In this document: positions 47,311 through 59,154 of the stretch, piece by piece
Numbering within the stretch: the first letter of the stretch is position 1
Layout of the letters: every line of letters starts with the position of its first letter
DNA from: Cliona cf. orientalis
Lineage: Eukaryota; Porifera; Demospongiae; Clionaida; Clionaidae
Direction: 5' to 3'
Length of the DNA: 64,000 nucleotides
Assembly (NCBI GenBank): GCA_963930775.1
Contig: OZ005694.1
Location: forward strand, 744,001 to 808,000
Notes under the pieces: model-generated
Databases searched by the model: none
Told to the model about the DNA's origin: nothing
The model's input: the letters and a program-made list of their open reading frames with translations, nothing else
Translations under genes and position numbers: made by a program

Positions 47311-48436
47311 ATAAACTATTGGTATGCATGTTTAATGTGAAAGCCGTATACTCATCACTACTGCCAAAATGATAGTAGCAGCCAAAATTTAATTTTTGAT
47401 AGAGAAGACTAAGCTCATCAGGTACAGTAGAAGGCAAAACAATGGTGATGTTTCCATCCAGTACTACTACCTGAAGTGTGTGATGGGTGTAGCTGCCTCC
47501 CCCATAATCACTTCCCCATCATACTAGCCTAGGATTAAATGATCACTAGGCCTTGCCCAATTATGCTCCAAAATTTACCAATTAGTCAAGTCTACAAGTC
47601 TCATGTTTTTCACCTATTAATCTCAAGACTCACACCCATAAGTCTCAATGAAAAATGTATACATCTCGAAAAATGACTAAAATTAATTATTATGACCTGC
47701 TAATGTAACATAATGGATGCCCCAATATTGTCCAGCTAGTGAAGGGTATTGGAAATTTTGAACTCTGGCAAATTTTTTCCGGTGCAAAGGTCATAGCTCT
47801 TCTAATTATTCGAATTTCTGGGGAAATGGTGCCTATTAGTCTTGGCATTATTCTCAATGCTCTGTGTTACCTATTAGTCTCAAAATTATGCTAGCATAAT
47901 TGGGGAAGGCCTAATGATGCACCGATAGATAAATGCAATTTGAGAAGTAATAATGATTGGGATATAAATAAAACCAGACTAACATCAATGATTACAAAAC
48001 TGTACAATCTTTTCTACTCATCCTAAAATAAATAGACAATTGTATAATTAATCACTTTCTTATAGGCCTACCTAAAACTAGCAGAAAAGTAACTATACCA
48101 TGAATAATAATTACAATTTGATTGGTTGAATTGATGTTTCTAATCAACCTTGGAATTCATAGGTTTACCAAACAAGTACTGCAGACACTAACTTAGTATA
48201 TCTGGCTGATCTAGCTTAGCAACAAGGCTGTAGCTACATGTATGTGATCATCATGTATTCAATGCTTAGTTTAAACCAGCACTGTACTCAACCAGGAAAA
48301 TAGAATCACAATACTTCATCCATTTCATGCGTACCCGAGGCCTCTATAGAAGAGCTGGCCACATTCCATGATGCCTCGATGATCCAAGTGTTAGTGTTGG
48401 TCACTTGAGAGCTGAGAGCTATTCATGTTTCAGGGT
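47311..48436. other. No gene seen
   Basis: 47375..47535 repeats 40865..41040. The remainder is AT-rich and without partner, open frames or transposon ends I can support. Confidence 0.45.
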
Positions 48437-49330
48437 TGGGTGATAACTCACAGTTCTTGATCCAGCTAACATTCTCCTTTGAACTTTGATGCTGTCATGG
48501 TTGCAGTTACTTTATTCTAAATTAGTTAGATGCCTCGTCCAATGGGATTTACACTCTTAGAGACCCTCTGGTCATTAGTAGCATCCTCACTGTGTATTAA
48601 GTATGCTATAGCCTTGAGGCTTTGGGTCTCCAAATCACATTCCTTGGACTTGGTATCTAACTATTAGCTATGCATGTGGAATTGAAGGATTCATGAATTA
48701 GCTATCATGATAATAAATTGAATTCCCCTCTCTCTGCTAATGTTACATCATCTGATCGACTATATCCAACAGATACAATGCACAGCTTAGGCAGTGCATG
48801 GCAGGCAATAGCTGGAGTGGGATTGATGACCAACACAATGGGCTGCTTCACCGACTATAGCAGCATTATCAGAGTTAAGAGTCAGGGTTGCATGATAACT
48901 CACAGTTCTTGATCTAGCTAACATTCTTCTTCAGCTTTCATGCTATCATGGTTACAGCTACTTTATTTTAAATTAGTTAGATTCCTCGTCTGACGGGATC
49001 TACACACTTAGAGACCCTCCGGCCCTTAGTAGCATCATCACTGTGTATTCAGGATGCTACGGCCTCGGGGCTTTGGATCTCTAAAATTAATTACATCCCT
49101 TGGACTCGGTATCTAACCATTATGTATGTGGAACTGAATTAGTTATCATGATAATAAACTGAATCCCCCCCATCCACCTCTGGGCTAGTGTTACATCATC
49201 TGATGAACTACCCAACAGATATGGCAGGCAATAGCTGGAGTGGGATCGATCACCTACACAATGGGCTGTTTCACTGACTATAGCAGAGTTATGACTGTTG
49301 ACTAATACATTAATTATTATTGGCTGCTAG
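48437..49330. repeat. Tandem duplication of about 455 bp
   Basis: The unit starting AGGGTTG at 48437 is repeated from 48892. Both contain GATAACTCACAGTTCTTGAT, the AGAGACCCTC and CACTGTGTATT blocks, and a GTGGGAT-GAT module landmark. The first unit has a 41-codon open stretch on the minus strand; the second has stops there, which argues against a gene. Confidence 0.7.
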
Positions 49331-49339
49331 GAAGCCAGA

Positions 49340-52250
49340 GAGGCAATGTGAGATGATTACCATGGAATTAAAATATGAAATACAATACATCGCATGCCAT
49401 AGCATGAAACTTTAAAAGCAGGTGACAGTGCAATTATAGATATTTGGCCTAATTTCAATACTCCACAGAGAAAAATGAAGCTAGGGTTCAAGACACACAT
49501 AATACACACATGTTTGCTAACTTAAGGTTACGGGACACTGTTTTAAATTTGCATACGCACGATATTTAATCTCCATAGGAATGGAATGGCAATACCAGAA
49601 TCTGATGAGACTATCAGCTACTATACAGTTTTCAACATCACATGCCTCATCATAACCCATAGAGTTAGTGATATTTATCAGAGGATAAATAAAGTTTTCA
49701 AAATGGGTGGCCATGATAGCCAATCAATCCCCAAATTGGTTGGTCATTTGCTCCACTTACAAGGATATGCCACTGAGTCCAGATCCCTTGCTATCTCTAG
49801 TTTATGCTTGTACAACTGGGAGTACATGTGCTAGTGGGCTGTACTAGGAAACAACAAACAAGGTCAATTAGTTTAACCACAGGTAAATTTTAACATAGCG
49901 TAATGTGCCAATTACCGACAGGTATCAACTATCGGAAGTACGGGTATCGATTATCGACATAGGGCCTTAGTATAGGCAGTGGGCGTGGCGCGTTTAATAA
50001 TAACTTCGCGTGGTCGATCGCGACTCGCTTCTGTGCTTCAGGCTGGACTTTTGAAAGTAAGTTTTGCTTCATTTGTGATAAGATGACCCTCATAGTGTCT
50101 TACTTTCTCAATACAGGGGCAAAGACGCGATGGTGCCGTTCCCGAGGCGCTTCTGCCAGGATTGAAAAAACGATAAAGATCGAACAAGCTCACCTATGAA
50201 CATGAAGTTGTCTCAGTAGTTAGAGCTCATGATTATGCACCTGCTAATATTTTTTATATAATTTTCTTACTCTTGGATTGCATGCACTGTGATGACAAAG
50301 CTCCAAGTGACGATAATTGATTGTATTGAAAGTATACGGTGTGCCGATAATACGTACCGACTGTTGATAATTGGCATTCGCAATTATAAGCTAAAATTGC
50401 CATTGCAGACGTATTTTGATCGGCAGCCCCCTGAGACTTTAGGTACTTGTAGCCCTGGCGACCCCCTACCTTTTGGTCCAAATTCGAAGTTCAGGCGATG
50501 TTCCTAAGCAACAGCACACGCGGGAGAAAACCGTATGTCGATAATTGGCACTTTACGCTATTGCACAATAATTGCACTCTGACCTATCATGTATGGCCAC
50601 TGAGAGATCGAACTTAACAGCAAGAATGATCACAAAGGAGCTCATTTGCTCCTAAAAAAAAGGTAGATAAAATTCTAGTAGACTGTATAAATGAGAGTAG
50701 ATAGCTATTTCTATCCGAACCATGCAGGTAGTTGTATAGCTTTGGAAAACTATTGCCTGGATACTATGACCAACCAAAAAATTACTTATCAATGAGCAGC
50801 CATCTGGTAGAAATGCATGGAAAATGGCCGATGGCCAGCTATTATTTTATGCTCTGGATGTGGAATCAGGTCCTCTTATAATACATAGTATCCTAGTCGC
50901 AGGAAGAGTGGGGGGGGGGGCACTAACCACACCAAGAGCTGCTGTAAAGTAGCTCCATATAAGAGGGGTCTGGGGGAATGCCCCCCCCCCCTTCAGAGAA
51001 GTTGTTAACGATACAATCCCTGATGATTGAATCTGGGGGCCCCTGGAGTACAAATTCATCAGCTGTTATTTATGAATAAATTCTTATCTTCTTATACAAT
51101 TTTTTTACGAGTCCTTTTTTTCATCTGTGAATCGAGCTAACTATACTCAGTTTGCTGGGAAGTTTAGTATCACGTGTAACTTTAATTAGAATGAATCTTA
51201 GGCAAAGCTTCAATCAACAGCATAAACAAAAGTTGCATGATTTCTTGACTTGAAGGACTAGGACTGTATAGAAGCCGCGGTAAGTTAGATCTACAGGAGG
51301 TCTAGTAACATATAGCTTATTGTAAGAATGGACTACTAGTACTAGTAGCTGCCTCAGTACTGCCCAGTGCCCCCCTGCGGCCCCCCTGCTCTACCAGGTT
51401 GGGGGGGGGGGGCACGTGCCCCTTGCCTCCCTGCTTCCGTTGCCTATGAGTATTGCCCTACCAGCACGACAATGACCAGAGAGAGCCTTGTACAGTATAA
51501 CAAAAACACTGAGGTGCTGGCTCGTTTTATACCATGTGTGTGTTGAAGCTTTTAAACTTATATGCACTTGAGGTAGTGTTCCTCCCACGCACATAAATTA
51601 TTAATTTTATGCACATGACTGAGCATGTGAGATTATTTGATTTTTAGGTAACGGCCCAAAGTAGCCGTTTGAACCCATGCCTCAAATATTATACAGCCAG
51701 TTGGCCATTGGAAATCTTGCTGTGAGTTTCTTGCAATTGCATGTAATACTACGACCTAACTACCAACTTGGTAACACTGATGCATGTTCTGTCAAACGAG
51801 TTCGCATGTGGAGATCGATGGCTGAAGGGTGTTTCTATTGTACATTTCAGTAGCTCTACCGGCTCTGATTAGTTTCTTTAATAGATGCATTGTTGGCAGA
51901 CATAAACAACCTTGTGTATTAATTCACTCAAATGCTGACCTCCTGTGTGAGACAGGCACAGTCGCTAATAAGAATATGAATATGTATCACTTGTTTGAAG
52001 CTACAATGGTGAAGCCAACAGCAAATTGTACACTTTGTATTCACTAACTGTAACTCTAATAATATTATACTGAGGATGCCCGTTGATACTACCGTAGGAA
52101 TCCCGCAATTATACCACACCCCCCTCCCCCCACTTGCCCATAAGGCTCCCCCTACACTTTGTTCCTGCATATACATGTAAGTAGTTTTGTCTCGTATATA
52201 AGCCCTCCCTCTCTCTGATCACAAAATGTAGATATTAGAGTCCATAGGAA
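49340..52250. repeat. Segmental duplication module R5b, copy B
   Basis: This is the partner of 12450..14470. It carries the extra element at 49898..50558. The ankyrin exon of copies A and C is deleted here, at about 49450. G/C runs near 50910, 50982 and 51400 match those of copy A. Confidence 0.8.
49898..50558. mobile_element. 661-bp TIR element, GCGTAA family, member 3
   Basis: The ends are GCGTAATGTGCCAATTACCG and, in reverse complement, GCGTAAAGTGCCAATTATCG. Several ATTATCGAC-type motifs lie inside both ends. TA is on both sides (49896..49897 and 50559..50560). The counterpart near 12905 lacks the element and reads AACATTTTGCACAAT, with TT where TA is expected, probably a later substitution. 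No transposase. Confidence 0.75.
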
Positions 52251-52759
52251 TGTAAAACTGGGAATACTAACCTAAAAATCATCACAAGTCACAAAAACCA
52301 TCACAAGTCAAAATTAAACCACTAATTGACTAGTATTTCTATTTTTATCCAAAGTAATGAAGAAGTCAGAGAGACTTAACACACTCTCAGAAAAATACAT
52401 CTCCAGGGACTTAGTGTGCTACATATGCACACACATTTATCGCGCTTCAACCCCAAATTTTTATTGCTAGATGAAACCCAACTTAACCATACTCCCTCCT
52501 CCAGCATCAAGTAGGTCTGGGGCACTATCAAGGTTACTGGAGTGTGCTAATTTGGTAGCAAAAGGTTCATACATGTAGCTATTTTGTATGATTGTGGCAC
52601 TCGGAGTAGTTAATTGATACTGGATAAGGTTAACACTAACGTCCGATTTGTGGCATCAACACACATCCATCCCAGTTAGCTACATGTTAATTATTGTCTT
52701 GTTAGCTCTTGATCCCCTCTGAATCACATTATCAGCCTAGCTACGATATAATAGTTATA

Positions 52760-52946
52760 CCGTAGATCTGGAAATATTCGTGTCAAGAAACTTTTGTATG
52801 ATAAATTTTCGTGTAAAAATATTTTTGTAGGAACAACCCCTTACCGCATTAGCGTTAATAGTGCTTGCTAATTTTCGTAAGATTAATTTTCGTAGCAGCC
52901 ATCGACTACGAAAATATTTTTACAACGAAAATTTCCAGGTTTACAG
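52760..52946. mobile_element. TA-flanked MITE (CCGTAGATCTGG ends)
   Basis: This is a 187-bp element with inverted ends CCGTAGATCTGGAAATATTC and, in reverse complement, CTGTAAACCTGGAAATTTTC. The interior has repeated TTTTCGT motifs. TA lies on both sides (52758..52759 and 52947..52948). It resembles the CTGTAAATCG and CCGTATGGCG MITEs in layout. Confidence 0.7.
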
Positions 52947-52948
52947 TA

Positions 52949-53003
52949 TGACAGTAATTGGGGTACATGAAATGCATGGTCAAATGCACCCCAATTACTG
53001 TCA
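52949..53003. repeat. 16-bp perfect hairpin
   Basis: TGACAGTAATTGGGGT and its complement are separated by 23 bases. It directly follows the MITE at 52760..52946 and its TA. It could be a tiny foldback element or a transcript stem-loop. Confidence 0.6.
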
Positions 53004-53429
53004 GATAACTACTTTGTTGGTAGTTAACCTCTATTCATCAAAGTCCTACTTTGTGATGATCCACCCCCTCTCCTGTAGCGGGTAAATTGCCTATAAAAAC
53101 TTTGGTTGCTAAGCAAATACCAACTAAGTATTATGAATACTCTGCAATAAGTTTGGTTGCTAGGCAACAGCCAACAATTTACAATGTCTGCTTTTAATAC
53201 ATTTTTGTGAGTGTTGAAGATAGCTGTGAAGGCACTAGCTAATCTAGATTTATAATCCTTGCCTTTTCTCAAGCAGGCCCATCCCAGTGAATTATATAAT
53301 ATGTTTCATATGGGCAAGCTATTTAAAAATTTAATGTCAGATATAGCTACTCCCAGTATCCCCTTGGAAGAAATGTACTTATTCTTATGTATATAGGATC
53401 AATATTAATGCTGAAATGCGATCCCAATA

Positions 53430-53643
53430 CATGGGTGTGACATAGGGGGGTTTGGGGGCTGAAGGACCCCCCCCTCCCCCAAAGATTTTCAGGCTCTACA
53501 CTATATTTATTATTTATTGTTGACTGGTACCAATTGTTAGCTTTTATAGATATTTTTAATAACAGCGCAGAAAATGTTCATGTACTTTGTGTGCAATAAT
53601 ATGATCAAACCCTCACATTACAAATTGTGTTTATACCCATGCA
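53430..53643. mobile_element. hAT-like MITE, copy 3
   Basis: This is homologous to 15317..15537. ATGGGTGTGACATAGG is at the left and TTTATACCCATG at the right, followed by CATTGCCAATAATT, the same flank as copy 1. Confidence 0.55.
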
Positions 53644-54086
53644 TTGCCAATAATTATGATATTACGAAGATAAAATTTTCAACTAGCTACAACTTGATTA
53701 GATACTCAGTGTGTCACTAGCATTATCACAGTATTGTGTCTCTAAGTTTGTTCCATACTAGCTAATAATTCTACGTATGGCATAGAACTTGTTTTCAAGT
53801 TTATAAATTGAAATTTGATAAATATACGATATTGATATGCAGTACGTGTTGGTAACAAAAAAGTTCATATTAACTTTTGAGTGAATTTATGATACATACA
53901 CGATGATGCCACATACATACCTTAATGAAACGTTTGTTTGCGGGTACTAACTTTGTGATTTGCCCACTAAAATTAAAATTTTTAGCATATCGAATGTTAA
54001 TTTTAACTCGCTAAAATGAATACTCATTAAACGCACTAATTCCAAAATCCACTAAAATGTGTACCTGCAAATAACCATAGCTCTAA

Positions 54087-54103
54087 AGCCCCGTTTACAC
54101 GTA
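54087..54103 (+). repeat. Harbinger left TIR
   Basis: AGCCCCGTTTACACGTA, perfectly matched in reverse complement at 56908..56924. Confidence 0.9.
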
Positions 54104-54107
54104 GCAC

Positions 54108-54133
54108 TTAAAGCGCTTCGCGAAGCGCTTTAA
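54108..54133. repeat. Perfect 26-bp palindrome beside the left TIR
   Basis: TTAAAGCGCTTCG is followed at once by its reverse complement. The motif AAAGCGCTT recurs near the right end (56881..56889) and singly elsewhere in the subterminal regions, so it is a candidate binding site for the element's own proteins. Confidence 0.75.
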
Positions 54134-54290
54134 ACTAAATCGCTTCCATGTAAACGCGCTAAATCGATTACGTAACCGGTTCAAGGAAACCACCTTCGGA
54201 TGTGGTTTCGAACCGGTTCGAAGGCGGTTTAGGCGCCTGCGCATTGCGTATAAACAGCTGAACCGCTTTAAAGTAAACCACTTACCACAA

Positions 54291-55239
54291 ATGGCGGAGG
54301 CGCTGATCAACCGCGGTACCACCTGGACTGATAAAGAGGTCAAGGCCCTTCTTGCAATATGGGGAGATAGTAAGATACAAGAAGAGCTGGATGGTGCAGT
54401 CCGCAACCAAGTGGTCTTTAAGCGTATTGCACAAAAGCTAGGTGAACAAGGAATTCAGCGTGACTGGAAGCAGTGTCGTGCCAAAGTGAAGAATTTAAAA
54501 ACAAAATATAGAGAAATCAAAGACAACAATGGCAAAACAGGCAGAGGAAGGCAATCATGCAAGTTCTTTAACAAGCTAGATGAAATCCTGGGGCATAGAC
54601 CAGCTTCTGTGCCTTCAGCTGTGCTTGATACGGGAGAGACTTCCAGCACACACCCTGAAACAGATGAGAGTGAAGAGGAAGAAATAGATGGTAAAAGTTG
54701 TTAACCAATGATACATACAATGACATTGTACCTTTGATGGCTTGCAGATGGAACTCAGGTGCAGGCACAGTCCCCTCTGGATAGTGCTCTTGTTCCAGCC
54801 GAGGATGACAGCAATCCTGACCACTCCAGTGATGGAAAACCTGGGGACGGATCAGGTCATACATAATTCTACTATACGCACAAACTAAACCTACAATGTC
54901 ATGCATCAGTGGCACCGTATACCGTACAATAGAGAATATACACACACACATACACACACACCCCTAGCTCCACCTAAGAAGAAACAGAAAAGGGAAAAGA
55001 AAAGCAAGGCAGAAAAGGTCATGGAAAGTACCATGAATGCGTTCATGAAGTACCAGCTTGAAGCTGAGAAGAGAGATGAAGAGCGGTGGCAAAAAGAAAT
55101 AGAATTAGAGGAGAAGCGAAGGAAGGAAGATCAACAACATGAGCTGCACATGATGCAAATACTAGGGCAGATGTTGCAGCACAGGTCTTATCCACCCTCA
55201 TCACCTTACGACTTTAACTATCATGATGACACATTTTAA
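54291..55239 (+). CDS. Harbinger Myb/trihelix DNA-binding protein (3 exons)
   Basis: The exons are 54291..54690, 54748..54855 and 54968..55239. The introns (57 and 112 bp) start GT and end AG, and the joined frame is open for 259 residues. Residues 10-102 form a Myb/SANT-like (trihelix) domain: TTWTDKEVKALLAIW, then NQVVFKRIAQKL, then WKQCRAKVKNLKTKYREI. An acidic patch (ESEEEEID) ends exon 1. Exon 3 starts with a basic nuclear-localisation-like run PPKKKQKREKKSK and continues into a charged coiled coil. In Harbinger transposons this protein binds DNA and partners the transposase. Both exon junctions preserve codons exactly (phase 1), which supports the model; donor 2 (GTCATA) is weak. It is convergent with the transposase, with 108 bases between stops. 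Confidence 0.85.
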
Positions 55240-55347
55240 TCAGCCATACTAGCATTATAGTACTATCTCAACAGACACATAATATTTATGCTACCAAAGT
55301 CAAGTGTATACCATACATGTATTATTATGTTTATTTGCTTCCTTAAT

Positions 55348-56631
55348 CTATTGGCTAAAGTAGGCCATCAAGGCTTGTCGTACATCTCGGCCACTACTCT
55401 CTAGTGATGTTGAAGTGGTGCTAACAGTATTCACTGAATTATTGTCTGTAATGTCACTCATCCAGTCTTCATCAAAAGTTTCTCCGTGAATTTCACACAC
55501 ATTATGTAGCACGCAGCCAGCAGCTACTAGTTTCGGTACATCGTGAATGAGCACATCATTCCTTTTCAGCAAGCACCTCCACCGTCCCTTCAGTCTACCG
55601 TATGCATGCTCGACAACAACTCGTGCTCTACTCAGGCTATAATTGAAGGTCTTCTGCTGGCAGGATAGACTACCATTGTCGGGAAAGGCTTTCATAAGCC
55701 AGGAAAGGAGAGGGTAGGCGGGGTCTCCCAGCACAAGCAGTGGAATATCTTCTCCGCAAATGGTCTCCTTCCAGTCAGGGAAGAGTGTTCCATCCTGGCC
55801 TCTTTTGTATAGTGAGGAGTTTACAAACACTCTTGCATCGTGTACTCTACCTGGCCACCCAATGTACACTTCCATAAATCGTCCAACGTTGTCGACCATT
55901 CCCTGCATAACGATGGAATGAAAACCTTTACGATTGTAATAGTCAGCAGGACACTCTTCTGGGGAGACAATAGGAATGTGGGTTCCATCAACTACTCCTG
56001 CACATTGTGGAAAACCTAGCCCATCTTTAAATCCCTCTACAATCTTCTTAAGTTCATCTCCAGCTGGTACCCGAATGTACCTTGGCAGCAAAACCTTTAC
56101 AATCGCAGCACACACTTCTTTAGTCACCACACACACTGTAGCCTTTGAAACCCCAAACAGATGACCGATCGTGCGATAGTCAGTATTGGTTGCCAGATAC
56201 CAAAGTGTCAAAGCAACTCTCTGTTCCATAGGGATGGCTTTCCTCATTTCAGTGTTGGTTTTTTCAATGGCTGATCTTAGCTCATCACACACATAAACAA
56301 AGGTTGCTTGTGACATTCGAAAATTCTCTAGCCAGTCATGAGTAGAGAAAGTATGGTTTACTATATGCTCCCACCAATAGGAGCTCCTTTCTTTTGTCCA
56401 CAAGGATCTTGGGGGTGAACAAAAGGCGAGGGCATACATTGATATCATCACAGCAAAGAAAAGACGTTCTTGAGCCTGTCTCTGAGCAAGTCTTCGTCTT
56501 CTTTGAGCACGAGCCAGCCTTTTCTTTCGTAATAATGCCTTCGTACATTGCCTTCTGCTCGCAAACACTTTCGAGACCACACACACACAAGCACCATCCA
56601 TCTTTACTCGCGATTGTAACTCCGTTACCAA
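55348..56631 (-). CDS. Harbinger DDE transposase (HARBI1-like)
   Basis: 427 residues. An Arg-rich amino terminus (RKKRLARAQRRRRL) is followed by a helix-turn-helix-like part (EQRVALTLWYLATNTDYRTI and LFGVSKATVCVV). Then comes the DDE_Tnp_4 nuclease core with Asp215 in GVVDGTHIPI, Asp303 in LGDPAYPLL and Glu341 in VVEHAYGRLKGRWRCL, plus the conserved GRVHDARVF. This triad cuts and rejoins DNA at the TIRs. Length and order match intact animal Harbinger transposases. The ATG at 56631 is used, with a second Met at codon 11. An upstream minus-strand stretch (about 56695..56755, MIKKLKVEEKAAW) ends in a CAG|GTATGT donor, so an extra 5' exon is possible. No stop or frameshift is seen. Confidence 0.9.
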   Translation of the reverse strand: MVTELQSRVKMDGACVCVVSKVFASRRQCTKALLRKKRLARAQRRRRLAQRQAQERLFFAVMISMYALAFCSPPRSLWTKERSSYWWEHIVNHTFSTHDWLENFRMSQATFVYVCDELRSAIEKTNTEMRKAIPMEQRVALTLWYLATNTDYRTIGHLFGVSKATVCVVTKEVCAAIVKVLLPRYIRVPAGDELKKIVEGFKDGLGFPQCAGVVDGTHIPIVSPEECPADYYNRKGFHSIVMQGMVDNVGRFMEVYIGWPGRVHDARVFVNSSLYKRGQDGTLFPDWKETICGEDIPLLVLGDPAYPLLSWLMKAFPDNGSLSCQQKTFNYSLSRARVVVEHAYGRLKGRWRCLLKRNDVLIHDVPKLVAAGCVLHNVCEIHGETFDEDWMSDITDNNSVNTVSTTSTSLESSGRDVRQALMAYFSQ

Positions 56632-58249
56632 GGAAATAGCGCCCTAACGCGCATGCTCGTGACAGAACAACACTCTTATAAGTAAGTATACATACCTGAT
56701 CGCTTCGAAGATCACTCCAGGCAGCTTTCTCTTCGACCTTCAGCTTCTTTATCATCTCTGTCAGCTCATATTCTAATTAGAGCACGACCTCGTGACGCCA
56801 TAAACCGCATTGCAAACCACTATCCGTTTACACTGGAAGCGGTTTGGCTAATTATGTGTAAACGCAAATTGAACCGCTTCAAAGCGCTTTAAGGTAAAGC
56901 GATTTAGTACGTGTAAACGGGGCTTAAGGTTCATGCTGCTGCTCTATATTGTTGTAGCTACCTATCATTTTTGTTATCAATTTTATTTTATTCCCGACTC
57001 TATAAACTTTCACCTACTAGGCTCATGATGGTACATTGCTGTAAGCACACAATAATAATCTACACATAATTCAGTCACAAATGCACATATTTAAATATGA
57101 TAATGTCATCTATGCATGTACACACACAGAAACACTCTGACTGAGACTTTCAGTACAACAGATATGGAGAAGGTAAACACAAGATCTACGAGGGGGAATT
57201 GATGCTAATTTACAAAATATTGTACTAGACTTATAAGTTATACGATTATGTCAGCTAGCTGTGGAGGAATTAACTAAAACCAATCAGAGGAAAGAGAACA
57301 ATGAATTCTATTAGATTTGCAATGCTCAGTCCAGCATTCTAACAATGCTATCCTTGGCTCTTTATTATCGTATTAATAGCGATAGGCTGGGAAGCCCTTA
57401 TAATAGATTTCAATAAACATGAAAGCAAAAAGAATAGGGACAGAATTGGTTCCCCACATAATAACATTAATATATATGCTGCTAATAATGAAGTATACTC
57501 TTCCGTTGCATTGAATGATAAGTGTAGGTCGTAGGTAGACTACCAAACTGTAAGCAAAAACTGATGCCAAAAACATTTAAGTGGTTGGGCCACCACCGAG
57601 TGTGAACTAAGGCCTCAAAAAATCATTCGAGTCAACTTTAGCTGGGCTAGGAGAAGCATCTACAGGTAAGAAAAAGGCTAGAACAGACTAGAAGTCTACA
57701 ACTATCTCTGTTGATTTCATGCTCATTATTTGTGAAACAGTATCCATTAACCTTAAAACATTGCAAATAATTTCTAAACATTTCCAATTCCTCATTCCAA
57801 TTTCAAACTAACAGTTTACCCTGCGTACAACACTTCCAATAAATTTGATTCAGTATAGTTTTGTTCGTTGGCTCTCTCCTAAATATTCAATGAGATGTGA
57901 ACACACTCGATTACATTGCGTGATCATGAAATATAATCTCAGCACTATGCTCATATGATTATTTAATCTGTGAGGCTCCCAAGGCTTCCATAGAGCTATG
58001 CATACAGTTATTGTGATTGCAGCACAACAGGATCATAGGAGAAAAGCAAGGATTAAGACAAACTGAAGCTTCATAGTGATATTAGGAAAGAGATGGTAGT
58101 ACTAGACTAGGATGAGACTATCAGTTACCATAATAATTATACCATAATTATTAAAAACAAGCAGTAACAAAAGCTTTTGAGGGATGCAAGAACAGTAATA
58201 TCTTCCATATGCAAGTCAAGAGTGCTTAATGAACAAGTTAGGTGCATGA

Positions 58250-58380
58250 TAATCGAGAAAAGCAAGTGTAGGGATGTATAGTGGATGTGATTATCCCTAC
58301 AAATCTTGTTTATGTACTTTTTGATCCTGCCATCCCTACTTCATCCTTCAATTTTATTCAATTGTTTTTAATCTTGTAGA
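58250..58380 (+). repeat. Solo arm of the foldback MITE
   Basis: GAGAAAAGCAAGTGTAGGGA through TTCAATTTTATTCAATTG matches the right arm of 44064..44468. It replaces sequence present at the same place in module copy B near 18250. Confidence 0.6.
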
Positions 58381-58666
58381 TAATATACAATGCTATATTA
58401 CGACCATAAACCAGGATATTCACACAAATCTGGCACACTTTCATGGTATTTGAGTAGAGTGCGCTTCTGATTGTAAATCATGCCAAGCTTACACAAACAA
58501 CTCATTCATGTGATTATTACGTGTGGGATTTACTATATATTCATACAGGATGGTCCCAGCTCATGTGATCATTAATTTTATGACAATAGCTGCTAGTGGT
58601 TGAAATTGCTATCTCACAGGAGCAAACCACACTTCCTTGCAATAGCATGACACTATGCTTGTCTAT

Positions 58667-58893
58667 TGTAATGGAAAGCGCAGATATTATGACTGCTATA
58701 ATTAGTTACCTATTCATTGATTAATTATTCACATATGTCAATGCACTAGATGTGTCTGTGTGTCTGTCACCCCTTACAATTACTGGGCTCTATAAAAGCC
58801 CCTGACATGTATTCAATTCAGTATAAGAGAGAAAGAAATATAAGCTCTGCAACTGGCTAACTCTACGTGAGCCTAGCAACGCAAACTGTAACA
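58667..58893 (+). mobile_element. Candidate Gypsy LTR, copy B
   Basis: This runs TGTAATGG...AACA, 227 bp, partner of 19041..19275. TATAAAAG is at 58791, an initiator-like TCAGT near 58817, and a primer-site-like TGGTGTCAGGAGTGGG begins at 58895. No 3' LTR is found. Confidence 0.5.
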
Positions 58894-59154
58894 CTGGTGT
58901 CAGGAGTGGGATAGTTACTGACTCAGGAGGAGCTGAGGGCAGCACAATAAGGAGACTCGGACCTCCAGCCCCTACTTCAATGGAAGGAAGCTGGTGACGA
59001 CAAACCATCTTGGCAGACAGCTGCACCCTACAGTGAAGAAACAAAAGCTTATTGGATGCAGTGGGAGAGCCTTGAGTTGAAAGCAAAGATGTCAAAGCCT
59101 ATGTGCTTCCAGACGAGGTTCAGTAAGGAAGATAGAACCTCACTAAGCTAGTAC

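Larger units (their letters stand above)
52250..53080. other. Intergenic, with MITE and hairpin
   Basis: 52310..52540 matches 7800..8050. The rest holds the MITE at 52760 and the hairpin at 52949. No gene. Confidence 0.5.
54087..56924. mobile_element. PIF/Harbinger transposon, two genes, apparently intact
   Basis: This is a 2,838-bp element. Its TIRs match for 17 bp (AGCCCCGTTTACACGTA) and are followed by shared subterminal motifs such as AAAGCGCTT, CTAAATCG and GTTTACAC. The TSD TAA lies at 54084..54086 and 56925..56927. The unoccupied site at 15991..16001 has a single TAA. Inside, two convergent genes encode a Myb/trihelix protein and a DDE transposase, the standard Harbinger pair. Neither shows a break. 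In known Harbinger systems the Myb-like protein helps nuclear import and end recognition while the nuclease cuts. Both reading frames being open suggests it is young or still capable. Confidence 0.92.
53919..56930. mobile_element. Small MITE split by the Harbinger element
   Basis: 53919..54086 plus 56925..56930 correspond to the unbroken MITE at 15826..15999. The Harbinger transposon sits at its TAA near the right end. This is a nested insertion with a clear order of events. Confidence 0.65.
53080..58200. repeat. Segmental duplication module R6, copy E
   Basis: This is the partner of 15010..18500, lengthened by the Harbinger transposon and holding the empty site of 942-bp MITE copy 1 near 57285. 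Confidence 0.85.
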
